Shown here in pieces: positions 7,683-17,640 of a stretch of DNA of 64,000 nt (position 1 is its first letter; every line of letters begins with the position of its first letter). The notes beneath the pieces were generated by a model that was not told where the DNA came from, did no database searches, and saw only the letters and a program-made list of their open reading frames with translations. The translations under genes were made by a program, and so were the position numbers. The DNA comes from VXRJ01 sp964636705 (GTDB lineage: Bacteria; Acidobacteriota; Vicinamibacteria; Vicinamibacterales; UBA8438), in assembly GCA_964636705.1 (NCBI GenBank), contig CAZWUJ010000011.1, positions 55,718 through 119,717 of the forward strand, in the 5' to 3' direction.

Positions 7683-8606
7683 GTGCCGGCCGAGCCGCTC
7701 TCTGCCCCGTTACCGGAAGCCCCCCCGCCGCCGACCCTGGTACGGCGACGCCCGCGGTTCATCCACGCGGCGCTGTTCCTTGCCACGGTTACCAGCACCA
7801 TGTACTTCGGGAGCGTCCACTACGCCGGATTCATGGCCGATTTCACCCGCGACGCGCCCTCCGTAACGTTCCTTCACGGCGCCTGGTACAGCCTGACCAT
7901 CCTGGCCATTCTGGGCATACACGAGATGGGCCACTACCTCGCGTGCCGCTACTACCGCATCGACGCGTCGTTGCCGTACTTCCTGCCGGCGCCGTTCATC
8001 ACCGGCACGATAGGCGCCTTCATCCGCATCCGGGGCCGCATTCCGACCAAGCCGATCCTGTTCGATGTCGGCGCGGCAGGACCGATTGCGGGCTTCGTTG
8101 TCGCAGTGCCGGCGCTTTTTGCGGGCATCGCCCTTTCGCGCGTAACACCGCTTCCGGACAACGGCGCCGGACTGCTCACGCTGGGCGAACCGCTCCTGTT
8201 TCAGGGAGCGGCATGGTTGATCTGGGGTCCGATCCCTGAGGGCTACGCCATCAACCTCCACCCGATGGGCTTCGCCGCCTGGTTCGGCCTGCTAGCCACC
8301 GCGCTCAACCTCTTTCCCATCGGGCAGCTCGACGGCGGTCACATCGCCTACGCAGCGCTCGGCTCGCGATCCACTGCCGTGACTCTCGTCACCGTCGCCA
8401 TCGTGATCGCGCTCACTTTCGTCTCGGCAAGCTGGATCGTATGGGCGGTGCTGATGGTCATGATGCTCATTACGGTCGGACCGCGACACCCGGTCACGCT
8501 CGACGATCACGTCCCGCTCGATCCGTTGCGGCGACGGGTCGCGCTCGCCGCAGCGGCCATTTTCGTCGTCTGCTTCACGCCCACGCCCATCGAGTTCGGC
8601 GGCTGA
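7683..8606 (+). CDS. site-2-protease-like M50 metallopeptidase
   Basis: 307-residue multi-pass membrane zinc protease of the M50 (S2P) family, which cuts substrates within the membrane. The zinc motif HEMGH follows the second hydrophobic segment, and the third ligand lies in NLFPIGQLDGGH near residue 215. At least six hydrophobic segments are visible. There is no PDZ domain. A proline-rich cytosolic N-terminus follows the GTG start, chosen because it is the first start after the HU stop 20 bases upstream. Substrate unknown; it converges with priA. Confidence 0.88.
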   Translation: MPAEPLSAPLPEAPPPPTLVRRRPRFIHAALFLATVTSTMYFGSVHYAGFMADFTRDAPSVTFLHGAWYSLTILAILGIHEMGHYLACRYYRIDASLPYFLPAPFITGTIGAFIRIRGRIPTKPILFDVGAAGPIAGFVVAVPALFAGIALSRVTPLPDNGAGLLTLGEPLLFQGAAWLIWGPIPEGYAINLHPMGFAAWFGLLATALNLFPIGQLDGGHIAYAALGSRSTAVTLVTVAIVIALTFVSASWIVWAVLMVMMLITVGPRHPVTLDDHVPLDPLRRRVALAAAAIFVVCFTPTPIEFGG

Positions 8607-8618
8607 CGCGCGCCGTGT

Positions 8619-10895
8619 CTACAACAGGTTGACCGGGTCGACGTCGATAGTGACGCGACGGCGCAGGTCGGGTCGCGCGTCAAGCGCCGCCCGCACCGCC
8701 TGTTGCATCGCGCGGCGCGCGTTTCCCTTCAGGAAGATCTGGGCTCGATGCTGGCCGCGCAGGCGGGCGAGGGGCGCAACCGCGGGACCGAGGACGCGGA
8801 CGCGTGAAGCAACCCGCTGGCGAATCAGCGTGGCCAGCGCGCCCGCGTCTTCCATCGCAGCGCCGAGGGACCGGCTGCGCACGACGGCGTTCACCATCGC
8901 GACCGCCGGCGGATACCGGAGATGGTCACGGTAGCGCATTTCCTCCGCGAAGAACGGCGCATACGCCTGACTGCACGCGTGCGCCACGGCGTAGTGTTCC
9001 GGATGGAAGGACTGCACGATCGCCAAACCCTGGCGTTCACCCCGGCCGGCGCGCCCCGCCACCTGCGTCAGCAACTGGAATGTCCGCTCCGCCGCACGGA
9101 AGTCCGCCAGCCCGAGCCCGACATCGGCTGAGATCACCCCCACCAGGGTCACGTTCGGAAAGTCGTGCCCCTTGGCGATCATCTGGGTGCCGACCAGCAC
9201 GTGCACCGATCCGTCGCGGAAACCGGCGAGCAGCGATGCCAGCGCGCCGCGGCGGCGGGTCGTGTCCCGGTCCAGCCGCGCCACCCGGGCGGACGGAAAC
9301 CGATCCGTCACTTCCGCCTCGATCCGTTCCGTTCCGAAGCCGATCGCCTCGAGGTACGGCCCGGCGCAATGCGCGCACGTGTCGGGGCGGCGGACGCTGT
9401 AGTTGCAGTAGTGGCACCGTACGCGGTGCGCGGCGCGGTGCAGCGTCAGCGATACGCTGCAGTTGGGACACTCGAGGGTCCTGCCGCACGACCGGCACAG
9501 CATCGCCGCTGCGAAGCCGCGCCGGTTCAACAGAACGAGCGCCTGCTCACCCCGTTCGAGGACCCGTCCAAGTGCGTCGCGCAGTGCGCGGCTGAGCACC
9601 GTATCGGGACCGGTTTCCGCCACTTCCGCCCGCATGTCCACAATGTTCACGTCGGCCAGCGGCCGGCCGTGCACGCGCTCGTCCATGGTTACCAGGTGGT
9701 ACTTCCGGCGCTCCGCATGGTGCGCGCTCTCCAGAGACGGGGTAGCCGATCCGAGCACCGCGAGCGCACCGGCCCACTGCGCCCGCACGATGGCGACGCT
9801 GCGCGCGTGGTACCGCGGACTGCCGTCCTGCTTGTACGAAGCGTCGTGCTCCTCGTCGACGACGACGAGACCAAGCCGGCCCAACGGGGCGAAGACGGCG
9901 GAGCGCGTACCCACCACCACGTCCACTTCGCCGCTCCGGATGCGGCGCCACTGATCGTGGCGTTCGCCGTCCGACAGACCGCTGTGCTGAATGGCGACGC
10001 GGGGGCCGAACGCGTTCCGGAACGCCGCCGCGACAGCGGGCGTCAGGGCGATTTCGGGGACCAGCACCAGCACCTGCCGGCTACCAGCCACCACGTCGCG
10101 GGCGAGCCGGAGGTACACCTCGGTCTTGCCGCTGCCGGTGACGCCGCGCAGAAGCGCGACGGAGAACGCATTCCGCGCGGCGAGCGGCGCGAGGGTGTCG
10201 AGCGCGGCGCGTTGACCCGCGGTCAGGCGATGGGTGGCGGCGGGGCCGGGCGCATCCGCCCTGTCCGGTGGAAGCGCGCCCGCCCCGGGCGCGAACGGAT
10301 CCCGATCGACGCGGCGCACATCGACGGTTACCAGGCCACGTTTCCGCAGGCGGGCGACGACCGTGCTGTCCGCCCTCGCCGCGGCGAGGGCGGTGGCAGG
10401 CAGGCCCTCCTTTCCTGCTTCGGCGAGCAGGCCGAGGCCCGTCCGCTGCCGCGGTCCGAGGCGCGCGTCGAGTGCGTCAAGACCGGCTGGAGTGATGCGG
10501 ACAATCCGCTCGGTCCGGAAACCCGCCGGCCCACGCCGGCCGTCCAGCGAACCCGTTGCGAGCGGAGGCATGGCGGTGGCGATGGCCTCGCCGGCGCCGC
10601 AGACGTAGTAGTCCGCCACCCAAAGGGCAAGCCGGACGACATCCAGCGGCAGGAACGGCTCGTCATCGAGGACATCGATCAGTTTGCGCACCTCGCCGTC
10701 GGGCGGCGGCGGATCGGTTTTCGCGCCCTCGCCGGGGCCACCGTCGTCCGGAACCGCGCAGCCGATGACGGTGCGCCGGCCCAGCGGCACGCGGACGCGC
10801 GCGCCAGCCAGCGGCGGCGCCATGCCTTCCGGCACCCGGTAAGTGAGTGGAGGCAGGAATGGCACCGGCACGGCGACCGACACCATGCGGAGCAT
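8619..10895 (-). CDS. priA: primosomal protein N' (replication restart helicase)
   Basis: 758-residue PriA, a 3'-5' superfamily-2 helicase that recognises stalled forks and reloads the replisome. The N-terminal 3'BD region is followed by Walker A GVTGSGKTEVY, the Walker B-like VVVDEEHDASYK, and a zinc-binding module with CRSCGRTLECPNCS and CHYCNYSVRRPDTCAHC. Helicase motifs V-VI (GTQMIAKGHDFPNVTLVG, QVAGRAGRG) and the C-terminal domain are present. Its start overlaps the stop of the uracil-DNA glycosylase gene by one base. Confidence 0.95.
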   Translation of the reverse strand: MLRMVSVAVPVPFLPPLTYRVPEGMAPPLAGARVRVPLGRRTVIGCAVPDDGGPGEGAKTDPPPPDGEVRKLIDVLDDEPFLPLDVVRLALWVADYYVCGAGEAIATAMPPLATGSLDGRRGPAGFRTERIVRITPAGLDALDARLGPRQRTGLGLLAEAGKEGLPATALAAARADSTVVARLRKRGLVTVDVRRVDRDPFAPGAGALPPDRADAPGPAATHRLTAGQRAALDTLAPLAARNAFSVALLRGVTGSGKTEVYLRLARDVVAGSRQVLVLVPEIALTPAVAAAFRNAFGPRVAIQHSGLSDGERHDQWRRIRSGEVDVVVGTRSAVFAPLGRLGLVVVDEEHDASYKQDGSPRYHARSVAIVRAQWAGALAVLGSATPSLESAHHAERRKYHLVTMDERVHGRPLADVNIVDMRAEVAETGPDTVLSRALRDALGRVLERGEQALVLLNRRGFAAAMLCRSCGRTLECPNCSVSLTLHRAAHRVRCHYCNYSVRRPDTCAHCAGPYLEAIGFGTERIEAEVTDRFPSARVARLDRDTTRRRGALASLLAGFRDGSVHVLVGTQMIAKGHDFPNVTLVGVISADVGLGLADFRAAERTFQLLTQVAGRAGRGERQGLAIVQSFHPEHYAVAHACSQAYAPFFAEEMRYRDHLRYPPAVAMVNAVVRSRSLGAAMEDAGALATLIRQRVASRVRVLGPAVAPLARLRGQHRAQIFLKGNARRAMQQAVRAALDARPDLRRRVTIDVDPVNLL

Positions 10896-11725
10896 CAGCC
10901 GCGGAGGATCGCCTGGACCCGCTGCATGTCCTCCCAGACGTCCCGCTTCCGGTCGGGACTGCGCAGAAGATAGGCCGGGTGGAACGTCGGGATCAGTTGG
11001 GCGCCGCGGCAGGCGTACAACCGGCCGCGCGCCCTGGAGATCGCGATGGAGTCATCGCCCAGCAGCGTCTTCACCGCGAACGATCCGAGCGCGACGATCA
11101 CGCGCGGCGCGATGACGTCGATTTGGGCGAAGAGGAACGGCCGGCAGGTCTCGATCTCGTCCGGCTCCGGGTTGCGGTTCTCAGGCGGGCGGCACTTGAT
11201 CACGTTGGCGATGTAGACGTCGTCGCGGCTCAGGCCAATCGCCTCGATGATCCGGGTGATGAGCTGGCCGGCCCGCCCGACGAAGGGCTGGCCCTGCAGA
11301 TCCTCGTCGCGTCCCGGCGCCTCGCCGACGAACATCAGATCGGCGTCCGGATTGCCGACGCCGAACACCAGGTGCCTGCGGCCGCCATGCAGCTTGCAGC
11401 GCGTACAATCGCCCAATTCGTGTCGGACCGCCCGCAGGCGTTCCGTCGCCGTGGCGCCCTCGGGCACGAACACCGGCTCGTCGAGAAACGACGCGGCCTG
11501 CGGCGCGACGATGGGCGCGGGTCCCTCCGCCGCCGGAGTCTCAGAGGCGACGGGCTCGCCCGCCGCCACCTCCGCCGGGCGATCGCGCCATGCCGGATCC
11601 CGGCTGACGCCGAGGACGCCGAGAGCGCGATAGTACTGCAGGTGCGCGGTAATCTGATCGCGGCGATCGCTCTGGCTACTCGTCTGCCGCCCATTGCGCC
11701 GGTCGACCTGATCACGATCGGGCAC
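10895..11725 (-). CDS. uracil-DNA glycosylase, family 4-like (Fe-S)
   Basis: 276-residue DNA repair enzyme that removes uracil arising from cytosine deamination. The catalytic domain begins near residue 95; the motif GEAPGRDEDLQGQPFVG and the HPAYLLR motif are typical of family 4. Four cysteines for a 4Fe-4S cluster are visible: CTRC near residue 106, KCRPP near 178 and TCRPF near 192. The first 95 residues are low-complexity and probably disordered. It sits 7 bases after coaBC and overlaps priA, so DNA repair and replication restart are co-expressed. Confidence 0.92.
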   Translation of the reverse strand: MPDRDQVDRRNGRQTSSQSDRRDQITAHLQYYRALGVLGVSRDPAWRDRPAEVAAGEPVASETPAAEGPAPIVAPQAASFLDEPVFVPEGATATERLRAVRHELGDCTRCKLHGGRRHLVFGVGNPDADLMFVGEAPGRDEDLQGQPFVGRAGQLITRIIEAIGLSRDDVYIANVIKCRPPENRNPEPDEIETCRPFLFAQIDVIAPRVIVALGSFAVKTLLGDDSIAISRARGRLYACRGAQLIPTFHPAYLLRSPDRKRDVWEDMQRVQAILRG

Positions 11726-11732
11726 GGCTGCA

Positions 11733-12956
11733 CTACGACGGAACGGCAGGCGACGGCGCCGCGAGGCACGTCTCTATCCGGTCGAGGATGATTCGGGCGA
11801 GATCGCGCTTCGACCGGAGCGAGACGGGTTCGACGCCACTCGCGCTCACCAGGTGAGCGGCGTTGGTGTCCGTGCCGAAACCGGCTCCCGGTACGGTGAC
11901 GTCGTTCGCCACGATCAGGTCGACGCGCTTCGCGGCCAGTTTCTCTCGGGCGTGCTGGACGGTGTTCTCCGTCTCGGCCGCGAAGCCGACCAGAATCGGC
12001 TTCCGCCCACCGGCCCGGCGCGCGCCCAGATCAGCCAGCACGTCGGGCGTCCGGCAGAGGGTCAGCACGAACTCGTCATCACGCTTCTTGAGCTTCCCCG
12101 TGCTTGCGCCCGCCGCTGGCGCATAGTCGGCGACCGCCGCCGCCATCACCACGGCATCTATCGCGCCATCTACGGTCAGACGCATCACCGTCGCGTGCAT
12201 TTCGGCCGCGCTCCGGACAGGAAACCGCTCAACCCCAGCGGGCGGCGCCAGCTCGGTGGGACCGGACACCAGCATCACGCCCGCCCCCCGCGCCGCCGCC
12301 TCGGCCGCCACCGCAAAGCCCATCCGCCCGGTGGACCGGTTACCGAGATAGCGGACCGGGTCGATATCCTCGCACGTCGGGCCCGCCGTGACGAGGAGGG
12401 CGCGTCCGGCCCACTCGCCACGGCCACGCAGCAGCAACTCGGCCGCGTCGACGATCCGATCCGGCTCGGCCAGCCGCCCCTTCCCGACCCAACCGCAGGC
12501 AAGATACCCCTCGTCCGGATCGACAAACCGCACCCCGCGCTCCGCGAGCGTTCGCAGGTTCGCCTGCACCGCCGGGTGCGCCAGCATGTTGGAGTTCATT
12601 GCCGGCGCCAGCAGCACCGGCGCGGTGGTGGCGAGGTACAGGGACGACAGGAAGTCATCGGCCACACCGCCGGCGAACTTGCCGATGACGTTCGCCGTCG
12701 CCGGCGCCACCAGCAGGAGGTCCGCCTCGTCGGCAACCGCAATGTGATCGATGCCGGCGTTCAGGCCCGGTTCGAACTGGTCCGTCGCGACCCGGCGCTT
12801 CGTGATCGCCTCGAACGTGAGGGGACCGACGAACCGCCGTGCGTTGGCGGTCATCACGGCGGCGACCTCGTGCCCCCGCCGTTGCAGGCCGCGCGCTACC
12901 TCGACCGCCTTGTAGGCGCCGATCCCGCCGCTAACGCCGAGTGCCACAAGCGCCAT
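11733..12956 (-). CDS. coaBC: bifunctional phosphopantothenoylcysteine decarboxylase / synthase
   Basis: 407-residue enzyme making 4'-phosphopantetheine for coenzyme A. The N-terminal flavoprotein (CoaC) domain has GVSGGIGAYKA, the catalytic His in IDHIAVADEADLLLVAPATA, the PAMNSNM substrate motif and the ACGWVGKGRLAEP clamp. The C-terminal CoaB domain has VTAGPTCEDIDPVRYLGNRS, DYAPAA and KLKK. The ATG was chosen because it matches the family N-terminus and lies 2 bases after gmk; longer versions run into gmk. Confidence 0.96.
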   Translation of the reverse strand: MALVALGVSGGIGAYKAVEVARGLQRRGHEVAAVMTANARRFVGPLTFEAITKRRVATDQFEPGLNAGIDHIAVADEADLLLVAPATANVIGKFAGGVADDFLSSLYLATTAPVLLAPAMNSNMLAHPAVQANLRTLAERGVRFVDPDEGYLACGWVGKGRLAEPDRIVDAAELLLRGRGEWAGRALLVTAGPTCEDIDPVRYLGNRSTGRMGFAVAAEAAARGAGVMLVSGPTELAPPAGVERFPVRSAAEMHATVMRLTVDGAIDAVVMAAAVADYAPAAGASTGKLKKRDDEFVLTLCRTPDVLADLGARRAGGRKPILVGFAAETENTVQHAREKLAAKRVDLIVANDVTVPGAGFGTDTNAAHLVSASGVEPVSLRSKRDLARIILDRIETCLAAPSPAVPS

Positions 12957-12958
12957 GG

Positions 12959-13600
12959 TCAACCACCCTCGGCGCGCCCGGGAGGCCGCCGGAACGTCTC
13001 GGCAATGGTGCGGACGGTGTCGCTCATTGCGGCCGCCGAAGCCCGCTCGGCCAGGATAATCCGGCGGAGGTCCTCGACGCACGCGTCAACGTCGTCGTTC
13101 ACCACGACGTAGTCGTAGTCGCCGATCATCTCCACCTCGCGGCGCGCCGTCTCGAGACGTCGAGCCAACTCGTCCGGCGCCGCGCCATCCATCCTCGTAC
13201 GCAGACGCCGTTCCAGCTCGCTGAACGACGGCGGCAGGACGAAAATCCCGATCGCGTCGACCTGTGCCCGCACCTGCCGGGCCCCCTGCACGTCGATCAC
13301 CAGCACGACGTCGCGCCCGGCCGCGCGGTGCTGTTCGGTGTCCGCTGCCCCGGTCCCGTAGAGCCGGCCGAATACTTCGGCCCACTCCAGGAACGCGCCG
13401 GCGGCAACCATCTCCCGGAACCGCGCGGCCTCGACAAAATTATAGTCAACGCCGTCGACCTCGCCCCGCCGGCGCGGGCGCGCGGTGTAGGAGCGCGACC
13501 GGACGAGGTCCGGCACCCGATCCACCAGCCGATCCACGAGCGTCGTCTTGCCGGTACCGGAAGGCGCCGAGACTATGAACAGACGGCCGCGGCGGGGCAC
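12959..13600 (-). CDS. gmk: guanylate kinase
   Basis: 213-residue enzyme phosphorylating GMP/dGMP to GDP. P-loop SAPSGTGKTTL near residue 11, the GMP-binding region SRSYTARPRRRGEVDGVDYNF, and the VIDVQGARQV motif are intact; length is normal. It lies between yicC and coaBC, a neighbourhood common in many bacteria, where the omega subunit gene rpoZ often sits between gmk and coaBC. Here rpoZ is absent and only 2 bases separate the two genes. Confidence 0.96.
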   Translation of the reverse strand: MPRRGRLFIVSAPSGTGKTTLVDRLVDRVPDLVRSRSYTARPRRRGEVDGVDYNFVEAARFREMVAAGAFLEWAEVFGRLYGTGAADTEQHRAAGRDVVLVIDVQGARQVRAQVDAIGIFVLPPSFSELERRLRTRMDGAAPDELARRLETARREVEMIGDYDYVVVNDDVDACVEDLRRIILAERASAAAMSDTVRTIAETFRRPPGRAEGG

Positions 13601-13606
13601 TACCCG

Positions 13607-14491
13607 TCACTCCACGTTCTGAACCTGCTCACGCAACTTCTCCAACTCCGCCTTGGCATCGACGACCAGTGCCGGCGCGTCGTCGCCATCCGCCTTCGAT
13701 CCGACGGTGTTCACTTCGCGGTTCATCTCCTGCAGCAAGAAGTCGAGCTTGCGGCCGCACGGCTCCGGGCTCCCGGCCAGCGACTTCCAGTGCGCCAGGT
13801 GCGCACGCAGCCGGGATAGCTCCTCCGCTATGTCCGACCGTGCGGCGAACCGGACGACCTCCTGGGCAATGGCGGCTGGATCGGCCGACACGTCGGGCGC
13901 GAGCACCGCGACACGCTCGGTCAACCTTGTCCGGAGGGCGGTTTCTCCCGCCGCCGCCGCCATCGCGATCCCGTCGATCAGTCCGGCCAGCGTGACCAGG
14001 CGGCGCTCGAGATCCGCCGCTAGGTGTTCCCCTTCCTCCCGCCGCATCGTGTCGAGCTCCGCGATGGCTTCGCCGATCGCCCCGCACACGGCGCGGACCG
14101 CAGCGTCATTCTCCGCCGTCCGCGGAAGCTCGGTGACCGTGACGACTCGCGGAAAGGCGAGCAGTTCGCCGGCCGTCCAGCCGCTGTGGGACGCCGCCGC
14201 GACATCCGGACGCTCCGCCGCCGAGAGAAGGGCCGCGATCAGCCGTTCATCGACCTGCACGTCTACGGGCGGCGGATCGGTCCACTCGGTCGAGACGGCA
14301 ACCTCGACCCGCCCGCGGCTGACGCGCTGACGGATCTGCTCGCGTATGGATGCCTCGAGTCCGAGGAAGGCGTGCGGCAGGCGGAGCTGCACGTCGAGAT
14401 ACCGATGATTGACGCTTCGCACGGTGACGGATACCTTCAGGCCGTTCCCCTCGCGTGTGAGCGACGCGAAGCCGGTCATCGAGCGAATCAT
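13607..14491 (-). CDS. YicC family endoribonuclease-like protein
   Basis: 294-residue stress-associated YicC protein; characterised homologues have endoribonuclease activity. N-terminal signature MIRSMTGFASL and SVNHRYLDVQLRLP, and the conserved C-terminal block RKLDFLLQEMNREVNTVGSK. The central helical part is variable as usual. It overlaps the MsbA-like gene by 4 bases (ATGA) and precedes gmk by 6 bases, so all are in one transcript. Confidence 0.93.
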   Translation of the reverse strand: MIRSMTGFASLTREGNGLKVSVTVRSVNHRYLDVQLRLPHAFLGLEASIREQIRQRVSRGRVEVAVSTEWTDPPPVDVQVDERLIAALLSAAERPDVAAASHSGWTAGELLAFPRVVTVTELPRTAENDAAVRAVCGAIGEAIAELDTMRREEGEHLAADLERRLVTLAGLIDGIAMAAAAGETALRTRLTERVAVLAPDVSADPAAIAQEVVRFAARSDIAEELSRLRAHLAHWKSLAGSPEPCGRKLDFLLQEMNREVNTVGSKADGDDAPALVVDAKAELEKLREQVQNVE

Positions 14492-16275
14492 GCGACCACC
14501 GTGCCGCCCGGGGAGCGGACCCCCACGGCGGGCCGGTCGAAGAGCTGCTTGGCGTACAGTCTGGCGTAGTGGCTCGCCGGATTGGCGAGCAGGTCCGCAT
14601 GCCGGCCGATCTCCACCACCCGGCCGCCGTCCACCACGACAATCGCGTCCGCGCGGCGAACGGTTGACAACCGATGGGCGATGACGAACGACGTCCGGTC
14701 TGCCAGAAGGCGGTTCAAGGCATCCTGCACGAGAAGCTCCGACTCGGCGTCCAGCGAGGAGGTCGCCTCGTCCAGGATCAGGATCGGCGCGTTGCGCAGC
14801 AGGGCCCGCGCGATGGCGAGGCGCTGCCGCTGGCCGCCTGACAACCGCTGACCCCGTTCGCCAATCGTGGTGTCGTAGCCGCCGGGCAACTGCTCGATGA
14901 ACTCGTGCGCGTGGGCGGCCCGTGCAGCCATCTCGATGGCCGCGCGCCCGGCTCCCGGCGCCGCGTACGCAATGTTGTTGGCGATGGTGTCGTCGAAGAG
15001 GATCGTTTCCTGCGTCACGATGCCGATGTTCGAACGAAGCGACGACAGCGAGACGTCCCGGATATCGACGCCGTCGATAAGGATCGCTCCGGACGTCACG
15101 TCGTAGAAGCGTGGAACGAGGTTGACCAATGTCGTCTTGCCAGCCCCGCTCAGGCCGACGATCGCGGCCATCCGACCGGCCGGGACCTCGAAGGAGATCC
15201 CGTGCAGGACCTTTTCGCCCTCCCCGTCGCCGTAGGCGAAACCGACGTTGCGAAACGCGATGCCGGATCGGACCGGCGCCAGCGGCCGCGCGTCCGGACG
15301 GTCCCGTACCTCGCTGTCGGTGTCCATCACCTCGAACACGCGCTCGGACGCCGCGTGCGCCTGCTGCACGTTCGCGTTCACACGGCTGAGCTTTCTGATC
15401 GGCCCGTACATCGCGAGCAGGGCCGTGATGAACGCCATGAAGTCGCCGGTTGTCATGGCGCCGCTGCGAATCCGCGTCGACCCGTACCAGAGAACGATGA
15501 CGACGCCCATGGCGCCGATGAACTCCATCAGGGCCGGCAGCGCCGACAGCGTGCTGGCCACCTTCATGGTGATCCGATAGACCGCCTGGGAGACGCGGCC
15601 AAAGCGGACCCCCTCGTAATCCTCGGCGGAGAAGGCCTTCACGATCCGATGCCCGGCAAACGCCTCGGCGGTGATGTGCGACAGGTGCTCGAGGGCTTCC
15701 TGGCTCCGGCGGGTGGTGCGCCGCACGCGCTGGCCGAGTCGCAGCAACGGGTAGACAACGAGCGGCGCACAGCAGATGGAGACGAGGGCCAGACGCGCGT
15801 CGAGCCAGACGAGCACACCGCCAAGCACCAACACCGTGATTGACTCGCGCAGCAGATCGCCCGCCGTTTCGGAAAGCACCTGCTGAATGCGCAGAATGTC
15901 ATTGCTCATCCGGGACATCAGGCCGCCCGTCGTGTGCCGGGAAAAGAAGGCGGCCGACTGGGCGAGAATGTGGCGGAACAGCCCGTCGCGCAGGTCGCGG
16001 ACGACTCGCTGGGCGACATCCGTCATCAGATAGGTGGAGAAGTACCCGCCTATTCCCTTCGCGAGCGTGAAACCGAGGATGGCCGCGCCGACCATCCCGA
16101 ACTGCACGCGGTCCCGCAGGACGTCGTCGGCGATAAGGACATCGTCGACGATCGGCTTGAGGAGCCAGACCAGCACGCCCGACGCCGCGGCGTAGACGGC
16201 CATTGCCGCCACCGCCCCGACGAACCGCACGCGGTGAGGGCGTGCGTACCGGGCGAGCCGGAGCATCGGGTGCAC
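14488..16275 (-). CDS. MsbA-like lipid/oligosaccharide ABC exporter
   Basis: 595-residue half-size ABC exporter: six transmembrane helices in the first 320 residues, then a nucleotide-binding domain with Walker A GLSGAGKTTLV, signature LSGGQRQRLAIARALL, Walker B ILILDEATSSLD and the switch His in FVIAHRLS. It resembles MsbA, which flips lipid A-core, but could export another lipid-linked glycan. Its place between ugd and the glycosyltransferase locus fits polysaccharide or LPS export. A GTG starts the frame; an ATG three codons on is equally possible. Confidence 0.87.
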   Translation of the reverse strand: MHPMLRLARYARPHRVRFVGAVAAMAVYAAASGVLVWLLKPIVDDVLIADDVLRDRVQFGMVGAAILGFTLAKGIGGYFSTYLMTDVAQRVVRDLRDGLFRHILAQSAAFFSRHTTGGLMSRMSNDILRIQQVLSETAGDLLRESITVLVLGGVLVWLDARLALVSICCAPLVVYPLLRLGQRVRRTTRRSQEALEHLSHITAEAFAGHRIVKAFSAEDYEGVRFGRVSQAVYRITMKVASTLSALPALMEFIGAMGVVIVLWYGSTRIRSGAMTTGDFMAFITALLAMYGPIRKLSRVNANVQQAHAASERVFEVMDTDSEVRDRPDARPLAPVRSGIAFRNVGFAYGDGEGEKVLHGISFEVPAGRMAAIVGLSGAGKTTLVNLVPRFYDVTSGAILIDGVDIRDVSLSSLRSNIGIVTQETILFDDTIANNIAYAAPGAGRAAIEMAARAAHAHEFIEQLPGGYDTTIGERGQRLSGGQRQRLAIARALLRNAPILILDEATSSLDAESELLVQDALNRLLADRTSFVIAHRLSTVRRADAIVVVDGGRVVEIGRHADLLANPASHYARLYAKQLFDRPAVGVRSPGGTVVA

Positions 16276-16279
16276 CCGG

Positions 16280-17575
16280 TCACCTCCCGATCGAGTAGTA
16301 CGTAAATCCCTCGGTGCGCATTTGCTCCACGCCGTAGATGTTGCGTCCGTCGAAAATCACCGGTTCGCGCATCAACGCTCGCATCCGGGCGAAGTCAGGC
16401 TCGCGGAATTCGTTCCATTCGGTCACGATGACGAGCGCATCCGCGTCCTCCAGCGCATCGTAACTGTGCGGCGCATAAACAATCCGGTCAGCGAAGATCG
16501 TGCGCGCGGTCCGCTCCGCCTGCGGGTCGTACGCCTGCACACGCGCACCGGCCTCGAGCAGGCCCGAGATCGTCGGAATCGACGGCGCCTCGCGCATGTC
16601 GTCGGTGCGTGGTTTGAACGCCAGGCCCCAAATGCCGATCGTCTTCCCCTCCAGCGACCCGAAGTGCGACCGGACCTTGTGCACGAGTCGCAGTTTCTGC
16701 GCGCCGTTGACCGCTTCAACGGCCTCGATGATGTGGCAGCGATAGCCGGCGCCGCGCGCGGAGTTGACCAATGCGCGGATGTCCTTCGGAAAGCAACTGC
16801 CGCCGTAGCCGATTCCGGGAAACAGGAACGAGCTGCCTATGCGCCGGTCCGTGGCAACGACCCCCCGTACCTTGTCGACGTCGGCTCCGACCAGCTCGCA
16901 GACATTGGCGACCTCGTTCATGAACGACACGCGGGTGGCGAGCATGGCGTTTGCCGCGTACTTGCTCAACTCGGCACTCGCGCAATCCATCACCTGAATC
17001 GGCGCGCCGGTTCGGGTGAACGGAGCGTACAACTGCCGCATCAGCGCCGCCGCCCGATCGTCCTCGGCGCCAATCACCACCCGGTCGGGCCGCATGAAGT
17101 CGTCGATCGCCGCCCCCTGCTTCAGGAACTCCGGATTGCTGACGACACTGAACGGTTCGTCAGTCTCTTCCGCCATCGCAGCGCGCAGGCGCCCGGCAGT
17201 ACCGACCGGGACGGTGCTCTTGGTGACTACGACGGTGTAGCCGCGGATCGCCCGGGCCACGTGGCGCGCGACCTCCAGAACATGCGTCAGGTCGGCCGAT
17301 CCATCCTCCCCGGGCGGCGTCCCCACCGCGATGAAGACGACCTGCGCATCTCGCACCGCGCCGTTCAGGGCCGTCGAGAAACAGAGGCGCTTCTCCGCCC
17401 GGTTGCGTCGGACCAGCTCCTCCAGCCCCGGTTCGTAGATAGGGATTCGCCCCTGGTTGAGCAAGTCGATCTTCGCCGTGTCGTTATCGACGCAGACCAC
17501 TTCGTTACCGTTTTCGGCCAGACACGCCCCCACGACCAGGCCGACGTACCCGCTCCCTACTACCGCCAGCTTCAT
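16280..17575 (-). CDS. ugd: UDP-glucose 6-dehydrogenase
   Basis: 431-residue NAD-dependent enzyme oxidising UDP-glucose to UDP-glucuronate. N-terminal Rossmann motif GSGYVGLVVGACLAE, central helix, catalytic Cys in YGGSCFPKDIRAL near residue 262, and C-terminal UDP-binding domain with WGLAFKPRTDDMREAPS. Length and order are typical. It lies 4 bases upstream of the ABC exporter and diverges from the glycosyltransferase run. The decarboxylase at 24.5 kb uses its product. Confidence 0.95.
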   Translation of the reverse strand: MKLAVVGSGYVGLVVGACLAENGNEVVCVDNDTAKIDLLNQGRIPIYEPGLEELVRRNRAEKRLCFSTALNGAVRDAQVVFIAVGTPPGEDGSADLTHVLEVARHVARAIRGYTVVVTKSTVPVGTAGRLRAAMAEETDEPFSVVSNPEFLKQGAAIDDFMRPDRVVIGAEDDRAAALMRQLYAPFTRTGAPIQVMDCASAELSKYAANAMLATRVSFMNEVANVCELVGADVDKVRGVVATDRRIGSSFLFPGIGYGGSCFPKDIRALVNSARGAGYRCHIIEAVEAVNGAQKLRLVHKVRSHFGSLEGKTIGIWGLAFKPRTDDMREAPSIPTISGLLEAGARVQAYDPQAERTARTIFADRIVYAPHSYDALEDADALVIVTEWNEFREPDFARMRALMREPVIFDGRNIYGVEQMRTEGFTYYSIGR

Positions 17576-17619
17576 AAACCGTCCATCCTCCGCACAACGC
17601 CCGGGCGGCGCGGCGACCA

Positions 17620-17631
17620 GATGGTACCATC
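17620..17631. promoter_or_regulatory. palindrome in ugd/glycosyltransferase divergent gap
   Basis: A perfect 12-bp palindrome GATGGTACCATC lies 9 bases before the GTG of the first glycosyltransferase, in the 65-bp gap between divergent ugd and the polysaccharide run. A second, overlapping 7-bp inverted repeat (GCGGCGA / TCGCCGC) surrounds it. It may be a shared operator; no clear promoter boxes are visible. Confidence 0.35.
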
Positions 17632-17640
17632 GCCGCCAGC